DNA of 64,000 nt from Paraprevotella xylaniphila YIT 11841 (GCF_000205165.1 NZ_GL883825.1:1-64000), one strand, 5' to 3'. Shown: positions 24,539 to 33,549, counted from the first letter of the stretch. The notes: generated from the letters alone by a model not told the origin. Translations and numbers: made by a program.

Positions 24539-25213
24539 TTAGTCCCGACGACCGAGGAAGATCATGACATAATATAATAAGGTGGCCAAAGAACCTAAAG
24601 CCGCTACGACATAAGTATACGCGGCAGAACGAAGAGCCGATACGGCAGCCCCATAATTCCGGTTATTCGTCACGCCGGCCTCACTCAACCATTTGACGGC
24701 ACGACGGCTTGCATCGATTTCTACCGGCAAGGTTATAAAGCTGAACAAGGTCGTGGCAGCAAACAAAATGATTCCGAACAACATGATTTGAGGGAACACA
24801 TTCAGCGTAAACATCCCGATGAGCAATACCCACATCATCCAATTGGAAGCAAAAGAAATGACCGGCACCAGACTGCTCCTCATCTTCAACGGGGCATAAG
24901 CATGGGCGTGCTGCACGGCGTGGCCGCATTCGTGTGCCGCCACAGCTGCCGCTGCCACACTGCACGTGCCATATACATCTTCACTCAAATTGACCGTTTT
25001 GTTAGCCGGATTGTAGTGGTCGGTCAGCGAGCCCGACGTACTTACCACTTCCACGTCATATATCCCGTTGTCATGCAACATCTTCACTGCGATGTCACGT
25101 CCGGTCAATCCTCCGTCGATAGGAATTTTCGAATACTTTTCGAACTTGTTCTTCAAATTAGCCTGTACCAACCAACTGGCCAAGGCAATACCGATAAAAA
25201 GAATCCAATACAT
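24539..25213 (-). CDS. Membrane zinc metallopeptidase, YugP family
   Basis: A 224-residue membrane protein with an N-terminal membrane anchor (MYWILFIGIALASWLVQ), the zinc site AAHECGHAVQHAHAY (HExxH) near residue 108, and three C-terminal hydrophobic segments. It matches the neutral zinc metallopeptidase family of YugP. The substrate is unknown. The start at 25213 is chosen over 25252 because the hydrophobic anchor then sits at the N-terminus as in relatives. First gene of a pair with the CaCA antiporter. Confidence 0.88.
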   Translation of the reverse strand: MYWILFIGIALASWLVQANLKNKFEKYSKIPIDGGLTGRDIAVKMLHDNGIYDVEVVSTSGSLTDHYNPANKTVNLSEDVYGTCSVAAAAVAAHECGHAVQHAHAYAPLKMRSSLVPVISFASNWMMWVLLIGMFTLNVFPQIMLFGIILFAATTLFSFITLPVEIDASRRAVKWLSEAGVTNNRNYGAAVSALRSAAYTYVVAALGSLATLLYYVMIFLGRRD

Positions 25214-25341
25214 ATTATATTTATTAAATGGTTTTATAAAGTAATACTTCAAACATCATGCCAACGCACGCAAAAATAGCGAAGAAATGTTGAATACGAT
25301 AAATAAAACAAGAATAAGACCGGTCTTTTTTGAATAATTAG

Positions 25342-25349
25342 TATATTTG
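25342..25349 (+). promoter_or_regulatory. Lipoprotein gene promoter -7 box
   Basis: TATATTTG, 33 bases before the start at 25382. Confidence 0.5.
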
Positions 25350-25381
25350 TAAGTCAGTATTCACAAATAAGCATAAAACAC

Positions 25382-25999
25382 ATGAGAAAAGGTCTGATAT
25401 ACCCCTTGCTTTCAATGGCGGCCGCAACAAGCCTCTTGACGGGATGTACCGGTGGGCAACAAAGCAAAGACTATATGGAGGAGAATGATTCTGTGACGGT
25501 TTATCCGCCCGACACGGCTTTCTACGGTCATTTGGGAGAAGGCACGGGGATGAGCAGCCTTGAGCTTATTACCCACGACGGCGACACATTGGCGTTAAAC
25601 AAGACCAACGAAAAAACGGGGGAACCGGGACGTATATTGGGCGAAATAGCGAACTACACAGACCAATATGCCATTACGACGTGCGATGACAACCAAAGTG
25701 TAAACGTGGCCTTGAACATCAACCAACTCACACAAAGAAACTGGCAATCGGACACTGACAAACAACACGGATTCCAATTGGAAATGAACGGTAAAGCCCG
25801 GTCTTTATCTGCCGGCACATACCACTACAACCAATGGAGCCTGTACAACTGCAAATTAATTCTGTTACAGGAAAGCGAAGGCGTACACGGAACAGCAACG
25901 AGAAACGACACGTTGGATATTTTAAAACTGACACCGGACTCCTTAATACTACAAAGTAGCCGCAAGAAGATTCCCGAGAAGTTTCATCGCATATCATAA
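25382..25999 (+). CDS. Lipoprotein of unknown function
   Basis: A 205-residue protein with a prelipoprotein signal (LLTGC lipobox, Cys near residue 22). The mature part begins with an acidic, disordered stretch and continues as a beta-rich domain (MSSLELITHDGDTLAL, then YHYNQWSLYNCKLILLQE). I do not recognise the family with certainty. It resembles short Bacteroidales lipoproteins of the META/DUF4738 kind, but that is only an impression. A gene for a tiny Cys-rich protein follows ten bases after its stop and is probably co-transcribed. Confidence 0.75.
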   Translation: MRKGLIYPLLSMAAATSLLTGCTGGQQSKDYMEENDSVTVYPPDTAFYGHLGEGTGMSSLELITHDGDTLALNKTNEKTGEPGRILGEIANYTDQYAITTCDDNQSVNVALNINQLTQRNWQSDTDKQHGFQLEMNGKARSLSAGTYHYNQWSLYNCKLILLQESEGVHGTATRNDTLDILKLTPDSLILQSSRKKIPEKFHRIS

Positions 26000-26009
26000 A
26001 AGAAATATT

Positions 26010-26210
26010 ATGGCTGGCAATAAAGACAAAATGGTAAAGTGCTACGACTGTAAGCACGGCAAATACATGCAATGGATGAAAAACCCCATTATCTGTGAAT
26101 GCAACTGGACCGGCGAACGCTACGTGGCCGAAGCCAAACGGCTGTGCAGCCGCTTCGAAGAAAATACAAGCCGGGAAACTCCCGAGGTCACACATTATGA
26201 CCACTATTAG
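26010..26210 (+). CDS. Small Cys-rich protein, possible zinc ribbon
   Basis: A 66-residue protein with the pattern KCYDCKHGK, then CECNWTG, then RLCSRFEE. The CxxC and CxC pairs could bind one metal ion. There is no signal peptide, so it is probably cytosolic. An ATG ten bases after the lipoprotein stop and conserved-looking Cys spacing support a real gene. Function unknown. An inverted repeat (CCGGGAAACT/AGTTTCCCGG) spans its last codons and 3' flank. Confidence 0.65.
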   Translation: MAGNKDKMVKCYDCKHGKYMQWMKNPIICECNWTGERYVAEAKRLCSRFEENTSRETPEVTHYDHY

Positions 26211-26222
26211 AAAGTTTCCCGG
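26168..26222. terminator. Inverted repeat over the 3' end of the small gene
   Basis: CCGGGAAACT inside the coding end pairs with AGTTTCCCGG just after the stop. It lies between convergent genes and may work as a terminator although no long T-tract follows. Confidence 0.4.
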
Positions 26223-26241
26223 TTGTAATGAGCAGTCAGGC

Positions 26242-26616
26242 TTATTTGGCGCCCACGCATTCCACTTCCACCAACGCACCTTTAGGCAATGCCTTCACGG
26301 CAACTGCCGAACGTGCGGGAAAAGGTTCCTTAAAGAATGTGGAATATACCTCGTTCATAGCGGCAAAATCTGCCATATCTGCCAAAAAGACCGTAGTCTT
26401 GACCACGTGCGACAAGTCGATGCCGGCTTCCGCCATGATATGGGCGGCATTTGTCAATGCCTGACGGGTTTGTTCTTTGATACCGCCTTCGACAAATTCC
26501 CCGGTAGCCGGATCAATAGGTATCTGGCCGGAAGCAAAAACAAATCCATTCACTTCAATGGCCTGACTGTAAGGGCCGATGGCAGCTGGTGCCGATTTCG
26601 TGTGTAAAGCTTTCAT
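26242..26616 (-). CDS. ridA: RidA enamine/imine deaminase
   Basis: A 124-residue Rid/YjgF/UK114 protein that hydrolyses reactive enamine and imine intermediates, especially 2-aminoacrylate and 2-aminocrotonate. Motifs seen: GPYSQAIEVNGFVFASGQIP, the conserved Arg in PFPARSAVAV, and VEVECVG at the end. It lies 15 bases after ilvA on the same strand. Since threonine dehydratase releases 2-aminocrotonate, the pairing is functionally direct: RidA clears the intermediate made by its operon partner. Confidence 0.95.
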   Translation of the reverse strand: MKALHTKSAPAAIGPYSQAIEVNGFVFASGQIPIDPATGEFVEGGIKEQTRQALTNAAHIMAEAGIDLSHVVKTTVFLADMADFAAMNEVYSTFFKEPFPARSAVAVKALPKGALVEVECVGAK

Positions 26617-26631
26617 AAAATCCTTTTTTAT

Positions 26632-27825
26632 TTATATTAGTTTTAAACCTGCATTTTTCAATGCAAGCTGGAGTTCCTGTACATGTTCCGCATTGCGGGT
26701 TTCCACCTGGACCCGCAACCAACAGGCCGTGACGTTAGACGTGTCATCATTCCGCTCGTGATACACGCTTATGATATTCGCTCCCACCGACGCGGCAATC
26801 TGGCTGACCACGAATAACTGCCCCGGCTTATCGTCCAGTTCCACGCAAAAGGTGTATATCCGCCCGCTTTTGGAAAGCCCGCGGTTAATCACGCGGCTCA
26901 ATATCGTCACGTCGATATTGCCGCCGCTCACGACACAAACGGTCTTGCGCCCTTTTACGGGCACCTTGTTGAACATGGCGGCAGCCACACTGACGGCTCC
27001 GGCTCCTTCCGCAATCAGTTTATGCTGTTCTATCAATGCCAGAATCGCGGCACATATCTCATCTTCCGTCACCGTCACGACCCCGTCGAGATACTGTTTG
27101 CATGTCCGGTAAGTAAGTTCCCCCGGCTCTTTCACCGCTATCCCGTCTGCAATCGTAGACACTGCGTCCAAGCATTCTATTTTCTGGTGTTCGAGGCTCC
27201 GCAACATGCCTGGTGCCCCACAGGCCTGTACGCCATACACCTTTATCTTCGGGTTCAAAGTCTTGATGGCAAAGGCGATTCCACTGGCCAATCCTCCGCC
27301 TCCTATCGGCACAATCACCGTATCCACGTCCGGCAACTGTTCAATCAGCTCCAAACCAATCGTTCCTTGTCCGGCTATCACCTTCTCGTCGTCGAAAGGA
27401 TGTATGAAGGTGTACCCGAATTCATCACGCAGTTCCAAAGCCTTGCGGTAGGCGTCATCGTACACGCCGGGTACCAAACAAATGTCGGCCCCCAACCGAC
27501 GTGTAGCCTCCACCTTACTGATTGGTGCCCCCTCTGGCAAGCATATCAGAGATTTAATGCCATATTTGGCAGCCCCGAGTGCCACCCCCTGGGCGTGATT
27601 CCCGGCCGAGCAGGCAATCACGCCCTTAGCCTTCTCCTCATCGCCCAACTGAGATATCTTATAACAAGCTCCCCTCAGCTTGAAAGAGCCGGTCACCTGC
27701 AAATTCTCAGGCTTCAGGTAAATCTCACTTTCCTGATTGATTTTGGGCGCATAGATCAAATCCGTCCGACGCACCACATTACCTAAGACGTATCTTGCCC
27801 TGTAAAAGTCATCCAAATTCAACAT
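26632..27825 (-). CDS. ilvA: Threonine ammonia-lyase
   Basis: PLP enzyme that deaminates threonine to 2-oxobutyrate, feeding isoleucine synthesis or threonine catabolism. The 397-residue protein has the PLP lysine in VTGSFKLRGA (Lys 49), the phosphate-binding loop VPIGGGGLASG and the motif CSAGNHAQGVALGA. A single ACT-like domain is at the C-terminus (about 325-397). Its length fits the ~400-residue form, not the ~510-residue E. coli IlvA with two ACT-like regions, so regulation may differ. It is followed by ridA. Serine dehydratase activity is possible. Confidence 0.92.
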   Translation of the reverse strand: MLNLDDFYRARYVLGNVVRRTDLIYAPKINQESEIYLKPENLQVTGSFKLRGACYKISQLGDEEKAKGVIACSAGNHAQGVALGAAKYGIKSLICLPEGAPISKVEATRRLGADICLVPGVYDDAYRKALELRDEFGYTFIHPFDDEKVIAGQGTIGLELIEQLPDVDTVIVPIGGGGLASGIAFAIKTLNPKIKVYGVQACGAPGMLRSLEHQKIECLDAVSTIADGIAVKEPGELTYRTCKQYLDGVVTVTEDEICAAILALIEQHKLIAEGAGAVSVAAAMFNKVPVKGRKTVCVVSGGNIDVTILSRVINRGLSKSGRIYTFCVELDDKPGQLFVVSQIAASVGANIISVYHERNDDTSNVTACWLRVQVETRNAEHVQELQLALKNAGLKLI

Positions 27826-27999
27826 AGTCGTATTTTTATATGCAAAAATGCAAAAAAGAATTCAAACAACCTCCTTCATACGTGTTTTTATGTACCTTCC
27901 CGACAAGTATTCTTCCCGAAAACCCGTAATTAATCAGAAAATCCATTTTCAATCATTGTTTTTTTTCTTTCAAAGCGTTTTCCATGGCACATTTTTTTG

Positions 28000-28007
28000 T
28001 ATTTTTG
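28000..28007 (+). promoter_or_regulatory. TPR gene promoter -7 box
   Basis: TATTTTTG, 66 bases before the start at 28073. It lies inside the longer upstream frame and so supports the later start. Confidence 0.55.
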
Positions 28008-28072
28008 CGCAGGATTATTTTACCCGAATCAAAAGAACGGAATTTGTTGAATCAACTAAAGAAAGGATAAAA

Positions 28073-29467
28073 ATGAAATTTACAAAAATTGCTACCGTCC
28101 TGGGAATGGCTGCCGTTTGCACACCTGCACTGGCCCAATACGAGGGGACAAGAGTATACGACCGTATCGGTCACGGGCAAGACAGTATCACGACCTTAGG
28201 CAATATCGTAGCCTACAAGGATAGCTACAAAGCTCAAGATTATGCCGGTGCATACGAACCATGGAAAGCCGTGCTCACCAAAGCCCCTTGCGCGGAAGTC
28301 AGCACGTATGCCTATGGCGCCATGATTTTGGCCAACGTATTAGTCAAAGAACCGGATTTGACCAAGAAAAAGGCTTACTTCCAAGAACTGATGGACATGT
28401 ACGATACGCGCCTGAAGAACCTTGACGCACTGAACTCCTTTACCAAACCGGACAAGCGCGCCACTAAAGGCGACATTCTGGCCCGTAAGGCTTTCGACTA
28501 TGCTTATTATGGCGCGGGCGTGGCCGACGGTTATTCGTTGGACAAAGCCTACACCATGTTCCGCGAGGGCATAGACCTTATTAATAAGGATGGCGCAAAA
28601 GAGGTTCCCGGTTTCGTATTGGATAAATTCTTTGAAATCTCATATCAAAGATACATGGCCGACTCCACCGCTTTCCGCGAACAGTTCCTGAAAGATTATA
28701 TGGAAAGTCGCGAGGCCTGCCAAGGCATGTTGAGCTTGGCCAACGAAGCGACAGATTCCGTGGCAGCCAAAAAGATTGTGGCACAGTACGACCCGACGCT
28801 GAACCGCATCGAAACCTTGTTCGCCCAATCCAAAGCAGCCGACCGCGAACAGCTCATTGCCATCTTCGGTCCGAAAATCGAAGAGAACAAAACGAATCTG
28901 GCTTATCTGAAGTCTGCGCTTACCTTGCTTTCGGCCAACAACTGCGATGACACCGACATTTATTTCAAGGCAGCCGAATATGCCTATAATATTGAGCCGA
29001 GCTACGAATCGGCCATCGGTACGGCACAAAAGTATTACAAGGACGGAAAAGTGGCCGAATCAGTGCAATATTATGATAAAGCTCTTGAATTATGCCCTAC
29101 CGACCAGACCAAAGCGGCCATTGCATTGAAGATTGCCAATGCCGTGTCTAAAACGGGAGACTCAGCCAAGGCATTTTCATATTTGGACAAAGCCGTGCAA
29201 TACAATGCCAAAATTGCCGGAAAGGCTCATTTGGTACGCGCACAGATTCTGGCCTCATCCAAAAACTTCTCAGAGGCTATCTCCTATTGTACGAAAGCAG
29301 CCCAGGAAGACGTCAGCATCTCCGGATCGGCCAACCGTCTGAAAGAGAAGATTCAGGAAGTACAGCGCAAGAATGCAGAGTACGAAAAGGCCAATGCCGA
29401 ATATAAGGCCCAGAAAGCAAAAATCGAGAAAGAAGAAAACTTCTGGAAAGCCGGAGGCAAACAATAA
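28073..29467 (+). CDS. Secreted TPR protein
   Basis: A 464-residue protein with a signal peptide (ATVLGMAAVCTPALAQ, cleavage near residue 20), so periplasmic or outer-membrane associated. The body contains TPR units (for example EPSYESAIGTAQKYYKDGK and VQYYDKALELCPTDQTKAAI), and a charged C-terminal helix rich in Lys, Glu and Ala (about 425-464). The start at 28073 is chosen because only this one gives an N-terminal signal peptide and lies after the promoter. No function can be assigned. Confidence 0.82.
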   Translation: MKFTKIATVLGMAAVCTPALAQYEGTRVYDRIGHGQDSITTLGNIVAYKDSYKAQDYAGAYEPWKAVLTKAPCAEVSTYAYGAMILANVLVKEPDLTKKKAYFQELMDMYDTRLKNLDALNSFTKPDKRATKGDILARKAFDYAYYGAGVADGYSLDKAYTMFREGIDLINKDGAKEVPGFVLDKFFEISYQRYMADSTAFREQFLKDYMESREACQGMLSLANEATDSVAAKKIVAQYDPTLNRIETLFAQSKAADREQLIAIFGPKIEENKTNLAYLKSALTLLSANNCDDTDIYFKAAEYAYNIEPSYESAIGTAQKYYKDGKVAESVQYYDKALELCPTDQTKAAIALKIANAVSKTGDSAKAFSYLDKAVQYNAKIAGKAHLVRAQILASSKNFSEAISYCTKAAQEDVSISGSANRLKEKIQEVQRKNAEYEKANAEYKAQKAKIEKEENFWKAGGKQ

Positions 29468-29509
29468 TCTACGGAACATCCATCAAAAAACTCCGTAAGA
29501 AAGGATATG

Positions 29510-29556
29510 GCAGGCAGAGGGGGCAGCAAGACCTTTCTGCCTGCTTTCGTTTTCGC
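29510..29556 (+). terminator. Terminator after the TPR gene
   Basis: GCAGGCAGA (29510-29518) pairs with TCTGCCTGC (29536-29544), followed by TTTCGTTTT. Confidence 0.7.
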
Positions 29557-29695
29557 CCTTAAAGGAAACAAGTACACAGCCGGACATACACTTCGCAAGG
29601 GATACGGGACGTAAATATTTCAGACAAAAGAAGTGTATTCCGCATAGTACTGGTTTTCAACGGTTTGAGATTGGAGAAAAAATCTCCTGAGAATG

Positions 29696-29761
29696 AAAAA
29701 TCAATCTCAGCCAAACGAAAAATCATTCGGCTGAGATTGATTTTTCGTTTGGCGCAGAAAA
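29696..29761. repeat. Intergenic element with 17-bp inverted repeat
   Basis: AAAAATCAATCTCAGCC (29696-29712) and its exact inverse (29729-29745) flank a 16-base loop, followed directly by CGTTTGGCGCAGAAAA. The same tail, with a shorter stem, occurs at 57471-57530. Confidence 0.75.
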
Positions 29762-30121
29762 GGGAACCATTCTTCGTTGTAAAATAAAACGTATTCCACT
29801 ACCCTATTATTCCCCTCACCGTCTACTGCCCACCAAAGAAAACAGCCCCAAGCCTCCTTGTCTTAACTTTTTTTAAAAGACAGGCTTATTGTAATTCCCT
29901 TCCCGATGGAAATACATGTTGTGTTTCTACCAGAGGAAACTCTGCCCCACGTTCCAAAAGCAAAATGACGAACGATAAAAAACTGATTTCCTGTATACAA
30001 GAAAAAAACTCCCGAATCAAACCGTACGACAGACATACCCCGTATATTTCTCCAAAATAAGGCGAAACCCCGCACCTTATCATACTTAATATGAAAAGTA
30101 TTCCCGAACAGCCCTGATTAC

Positions 30122-30135
30122 ATGTTATATAACAT
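30122..30135. promoter_or_regulatory. Candidate operator palindrome for the NUDIX regulator
   Basis: ATGTTATATAACAT is a perfect 14-base palindrome centred about 45 bases upstream of the -7 box of the regulator gene. It could be the regulator's own binding site. Confidence 0.5.
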
Positions 30136-30169
30136 AAAACAGGAAGCTCCCATTCCCCTCCCGCCATAC

Positions 30170-30177
30170 TATCTTTG
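30170..30177 (+). promoter_or_regulatory. NUDIX regulator promoter -7 box
   Basis: TATCTTTG, 21 bases before the chosen ATG at 30199. Confidence 0.65.
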
Positions 30178-30198
30178 TATGCAAAATACGACAATACG

Positions 30199-30978
30199 AT
30201 GAAAAATCCCCTACGCGTCGACGAAATGATCAATCCTCACGTCTCTGTTGACTGTGTCGTATTAGGTTTTGACGGCGAACATCTTAAAGTGCTTCTCGTA
30301 AAGCAAACCGGCCACGAAGAAAACGGCTACTATAATAACATGAAATTGCCGGGCAGTCTGATTTACAATGACGAAGACTTGGACGAGGCGGCACAGCGGG
30401 TCCTCTATGAACTGACAGGGCTGAATGAGCTTCACCTCATACAGTTCAGGGCGTTCGGTTCCAAGAACCGGACCAAAAACCCGAAGGACATCAAATGGTT
30501 GGAACGCTTTCACCAATTAAACCAGAAAGTGGAACGCATCGTCACCATCACCTACCTGACGATGGTAAAAATCGACAAGAAACTTACCCGTTTGTCCGAC
30601 CGATACGAAGCTTGTTGGATGGACATTGATGCGCTCTGCCCCTTGGCTTTCGACCACAACCTGATTATCGGCGAAGCACTGTGGTTCGTGCGGCAATACG
30701 TGCAGACGCAACCCGCAGCCTTGTTCGACCTTCTCCCTAAAAGATTCACAGCAGCCGAGCTCCGCAGACTTTATGAGACGATATATGACCGGAAATTCGA
30801 CGTTCGCAATTTCCACAAACGGATTGCCCAAATGAAATATGTGCTTCCTCTGGAGGAATTCCAGACCGGCGTAGCCCACCGGGCCGCGCGGTACTACAAA
30901 TTCGACCGTAAGCTGTACAACAAGCTGCACGGCATGGGCAAGTCGTTCAACCCGGACGAGCATAATGAAATTTATTAA
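30199..30978 (+). CDS. NUDIX-derived transcriptional regulator (NrtR/AraR type)
   Basis: A 259-residue protein with a NUDIX domain (about 12-150) and a C-terminal winged-helix domain (RFTAAELRRLYETIYDRKFD, then FHKRIAQMKYV). The NUDIX box is degenerate: RVLYELTGL stands where hydrolases have RExxEExGx, so it is likely a sensor and not an enzyme. In Bacteroidetes such proteins (AraR of B. thetaiotaomicron is the known case) control pentose genes. The neighbour 21 bases downstream is a XylE-type sugar transporter, so control of xylose or arabinose uptake is inferred. The start at 30199 follows the promoter. Confidence 0.85.
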   Translation: MKNPLRVDEMINPHVSVDCVVLGFDGEHLKVLLVKQTGHEENGYYNNMKLPGSLIYNDEDLDEAAQRVLYELTGLNELHLIQFRAFGSKNRTKNPKDIKWLERFHQLNQKVERIVTITYLTMVKIDKKLTRLSDRYEACWMDIDALCPLAFDHNLIIGEALWFVRQYVQTQPAALFDLLPKRFTAAELRRLYETIYDRKFDVRNFHKRIAQMKYVLPLEEFQTGVAHRAARYYKFDRKLYNKLHGMGKSFNPDEHNEIY

Positions 30979-30999
30979 TTTAACATCAAACGAATCATC

Positions 31000-32466
31000 A
31001 TGAACTTGACACAAGAAGGAGACAGACTGTATTTGTACTCCATTACCACCGTAGCCATCTTGGGTGGACTGTTGTTCGGCTACGACACGGCAGTGATTTC
31101 CGGTGCCGAAAAAGGGCTTGAAGCCTTTTTCCTCACCGCGACGGATTTCCAGTATGACAAGGTGATGCACGGCATCACCTCGTCCAGTGCATTGATCGGT
31201 TGCGTCATCGGCGGCGCCATATCCGGTTACCTGGCCTCCCGCCTGGGGCGGCGCGATTCCCTCCGTCTGGCTTCCGTCATGTTTTTCCTCTCCGCATTGG
31301 GTTCCTACTATCCGGAGTTTCTTTTCTTCGAATACGGAAAGGCCAACTGGGACTTGCTGATTGCCTTCAACCTCTATCGTGTGTTGGGCGGAATCGGTGT
31401 CGGGTTGGCTTCTGCCGTCTGTCCGATGTATATCGCCGAGATTGCCCCTTCCCACATCCGCGGCACACTGGTGTCGTGCAACCAGTTTGCCATTATCTTC
31501 GGCATGCTCGTAGTCTATTTCGTCAACTATATGATTATGGGCGACCATCAGAATCCTGTCATCCTGAAAGACACCGTAAGCGGTGTGATGTCTGTCAGCC
31601 CCGAATCCGACATGTGGAGCGTGTACGAGGGTTGGCGTTACATGTTCGGGTCCGAAGCTTTCCCGGCTGCCTTGTTCGGCCTGTTGCTGTTCTGCGTCCC
31701 CAAGACTCCCCGCTATTTAGTGATGTGCGGTGAAGACGACCGTGCGTTTGCCATTTTGGAGAAAATCAATGGCCGCAATGTGGCCGGAAAGGTACTGGAA
31801 GAAATCAAACAGACGTCCAAGGAAAAGACTGAAAAGCTGTTCACTTACGGCGTGGCAGTCATCGTCATCGGCATTCTGCTCTCCGTCTTCCAACAAGCCA
31901 TCGGCATCAATGCGGTGCTTTACTATGCCCCCCGCATATTTGAAAGTGCCGGTGCCGAAGGAGGCGGCATGATGCAGACCGTCATCATGGGTGTGGTCAA
32001 CATCCTTTTCACTCTGGTAGCCATTTTCACCGTCGACCGTTTCGGACGCAAACCGTTGCTCATCATCGGTTCCATCGGTATGGCTGTCGGTGCTTTTGCC
32101 GTAGCCCTTTGCGACCAGATGGGCATCAAAGGCATCGTTCCGGTTCTGTCCGTCATCGTGTACGCTGCATTCTTCATGATGTCATGGGGGCCGATTTGTT
32201 GGGTCCTCATTGCCGAGATCTTCCCCAACACCATCCGTGGAAAAGCCGTAGCCATCGCCGTAGCGTTCCAATGGGTGTTCAACTACTTGGTGTCTTCCAC
32301 CTTTCCGGCTTTGTACGATTTCAGCCCTATGTTCGCTTACAGCCTGTATGGCATCATCTGCCTGCTTGCAGCCCTGTTCGTCTGGAAGAGCGTGCCCGAA
32401 ACCAAAGGCAAGACATTGGAGGACATGACGGCACTCTGGAAGAACCGCCTGAAAAAGAAAGCATGA
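31000..32466 (+). CDS. xylE: Sugar:proton symporter, XylE type (MFS)
   Basis: A 488-residue major-facilitator transporter with 12 transmembrane segments. Sugar-porter signatures: GGLLFGYDTAVISGAEKGL in TM1, ASRLGRRDSLRLA after TM2, QQAIGINAVLYYAPRIF in TM7, DRFGRKPLLIIG, and VPETKGKTLEDM at the end. This is very close to the D-xylose/H+ symporter pattern, but glucose or arabinose transport cannot be excluded. It forms a two-gene operon with the NUDIX regulator. The catabolic genes xylA and xylB are not in the window. Confidence 0.88.
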   Translation: MNLTQEGDRLYLYSITTVAILGGLLFGYDTAVISGAEKGLEAFFLTATDFQYDKVMHGITSSSALIGCVIGGAISGYLASRLGRRDSLRLASVMFFLSALGSYYPEFLFFEYGKANWDLLIAFNLYRVLGGIGVGLASAVCPMYIAEIAPSHIRGTLVSCNQFAIIFGMLVVYFVNYMIMGDHQNPVILKDTVSGVMSVSPESDMWSVYEGWRYMFGSEAFPAALFGLLLFCVPKTPRYLVMCGEDDRAFAILEKINGRNVAGKVLEEIKQTSKEKTEKLFTYGVAVIVIGILLSVFQQAIGINAVLYYAPRIFESAGAEGGGMMQTVIMGVVNILFTLVAIFTVDRFGRKPLLIIGSIGMAVGAFAVALCDQMGIKGIVPVLSVIVYAAFFMMSWGPICWVLIAEIFPNTIRGKAVAIAVAFQWVFNYLVSSTFPALYDFSPMFAYSLYGIICLLAALFVWKSVPETKGKTLEDMTALWKNRLKKKA

Positions 32467-32504
32467 ACCTAACGGCGGCTTCTGCCGCAAGGTCCATCCC
32501 GTAA

Positions 32505-32560
32505 TAGGAAACTCCTCCGGCCGACTACCGCAAAGCGATGTCAGCCGGAGGAGTTTCCTA
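32505..32560. terminator. Perfect 17-bp bidirectional terminator hairpin
   Basis: The arms TAGGAAACTCCTCCGGC (32505-32521) and its exact complement (32544-32560) sit between the convergent xylE and panE-like genes. Confidence 0.75.
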
Positions 32561-32588
32561 TTTCAGTTTCTGCTCGGGCTGTCCTCGT

Positions 32589-33539
32589 TCAGGAGTTCCT
32601 GAATTTCGCTACCACCCGTTCGTATGTCGGAGCCTCTATCCCCTGCTTCCGGCAGGCATCCAACATGTCGAACAACTGCCCTTGTATTTCAGACTCCCGT
32701 CCTTTCTTCAAGTCTTTCTGCAAAGAAGAAGTCGTCTGTGGGTCTAAGGCATCTATGACTCGCAGGTTAGCCGCCACAGGGTCTTCCCGGAAACGGATGC
32801 CCAGGCTCTCTCCCAACGCCTTGCTCTCTTTCATCAGGCCGATGAACACTTCCCGTTCCTCACCATCTCTCTGTACGGCTCCCATCGGTACGTCAAAGAA
32901 AGCCCCTGTTCCGGCCATCGCGCTGATAAATCCCCATTTGGCAAAAGTATCCCGGTCTATGTCATCCGAAAGAATCGCTTTCACTCCCGCGTCCGCCAAC
33001 ACGCGGCGGACTGTTTCGAGCTCTTCCGGAGAAACACCGTCCCCGGGACGTGCCCCGAACACAAGTTTGCACACCTGGCCGCTCTGTGTCACCTCGCCCG
33101 GAGCCTGGATATATCCTACGATATAAATGCAACCGTCGATGACCCGTGAACCGGGACAAGCACGGGCAATTCGCGGCCCCGAACCGTACACATTCAGGAT
33201 GGGCAGCACCACGGTATGCCCATCCGAGGCACGGATGATGCAATCCGCCACGGAATCGACGGAATACCCTTTCACGCAGACCAATATCAGCTCGGCCTTC
33301 CCCCGATAAGTTTCGGTCGTAGCCACACCTATCTCTCCCGGACGTTCCTCTGCCCCGTCGTAAACATAACACGGGACAACCTGCTCTCCTTTGATTCCCG
33401 AATGGAAACGCAACCCATGCGCCAACATTTTTTCCTTGTGCTCCCCGCGAGCCACACACGTTACTTCATTCCCGGCCAAGGCCAACAGAGCTGCCAAAGA
33501 GCCGCCCACGCCTCCGGCGCCTATCACTAAACATTTCAT
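32589..33539 (-). CDS. panE: 2-dehydropantoate 2-reductase family protein
   Basis: A 316-residue NADPH-dependent reductase. The N-terminal Rossmann motif MKCLVIGAGGVGGSLAALLA, the mid-protein VKGYSVDSV and the C-terminal helical domain with DTFAKWGFISAMAGTGAF and LQKDLKKGRESEIQ fit the ApbA/PanE family. This would reduce ketopantoate to pantoate for coenzyme A, but the family includes relatives with other substrates and no pan genes are nearby. It starts ten bases after a thioredoxin lipoprotein gene on the same strand. Confidence 0.82.
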   Translation of the reverse strand: MKCLVIGAGGVGGSLAALLALAGNEVTCVARGEHKEKMLAHGLRFHSGIKGEQVVPCYVYDGAEERPGEIGVATTETYRGKAELILVCVKGYSVDSVADCIIRASDGHTVVLPILNVYGSGPRIARACPGSRVIDGCIYIVGYIQAPGEVTQSGQVCKLVFGARPGDGVSPEELETVRRVLADAGVKAILSDDIDRDTFAKWGFISAMAGTGAFFDVPMGAVQRDGEEREVFIGLMKESKALGESLGIRFREDPVAANLRVIDALDPQTTSSLQKDLKKGRESEIQGQLFDMLDACRKQGIEAPTYERVVAKFRNS

Positions 33540-33549
33540 AATCTCAAAC

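Larger units (their letters stand above)
29557..30169. other. 600-base gap with one repeat element, no gene
   Basis: No frame is convincing. Contents are the intergenic element at 29696-29761 and a perfect palindrome at 30122-30135 near the next promoter. The stretch 29770-30110 appears featureless. Confidence 0.55.

Noticed and set aside
30517-31548. Long minus-strand frame (343 codons) opposite the NUDIX regulator and xylE
   Set aside because: It is antisense to two well-supported genes, spans their junction, and has no recognisable domain. Its openness follows from codon bias of the real genes.
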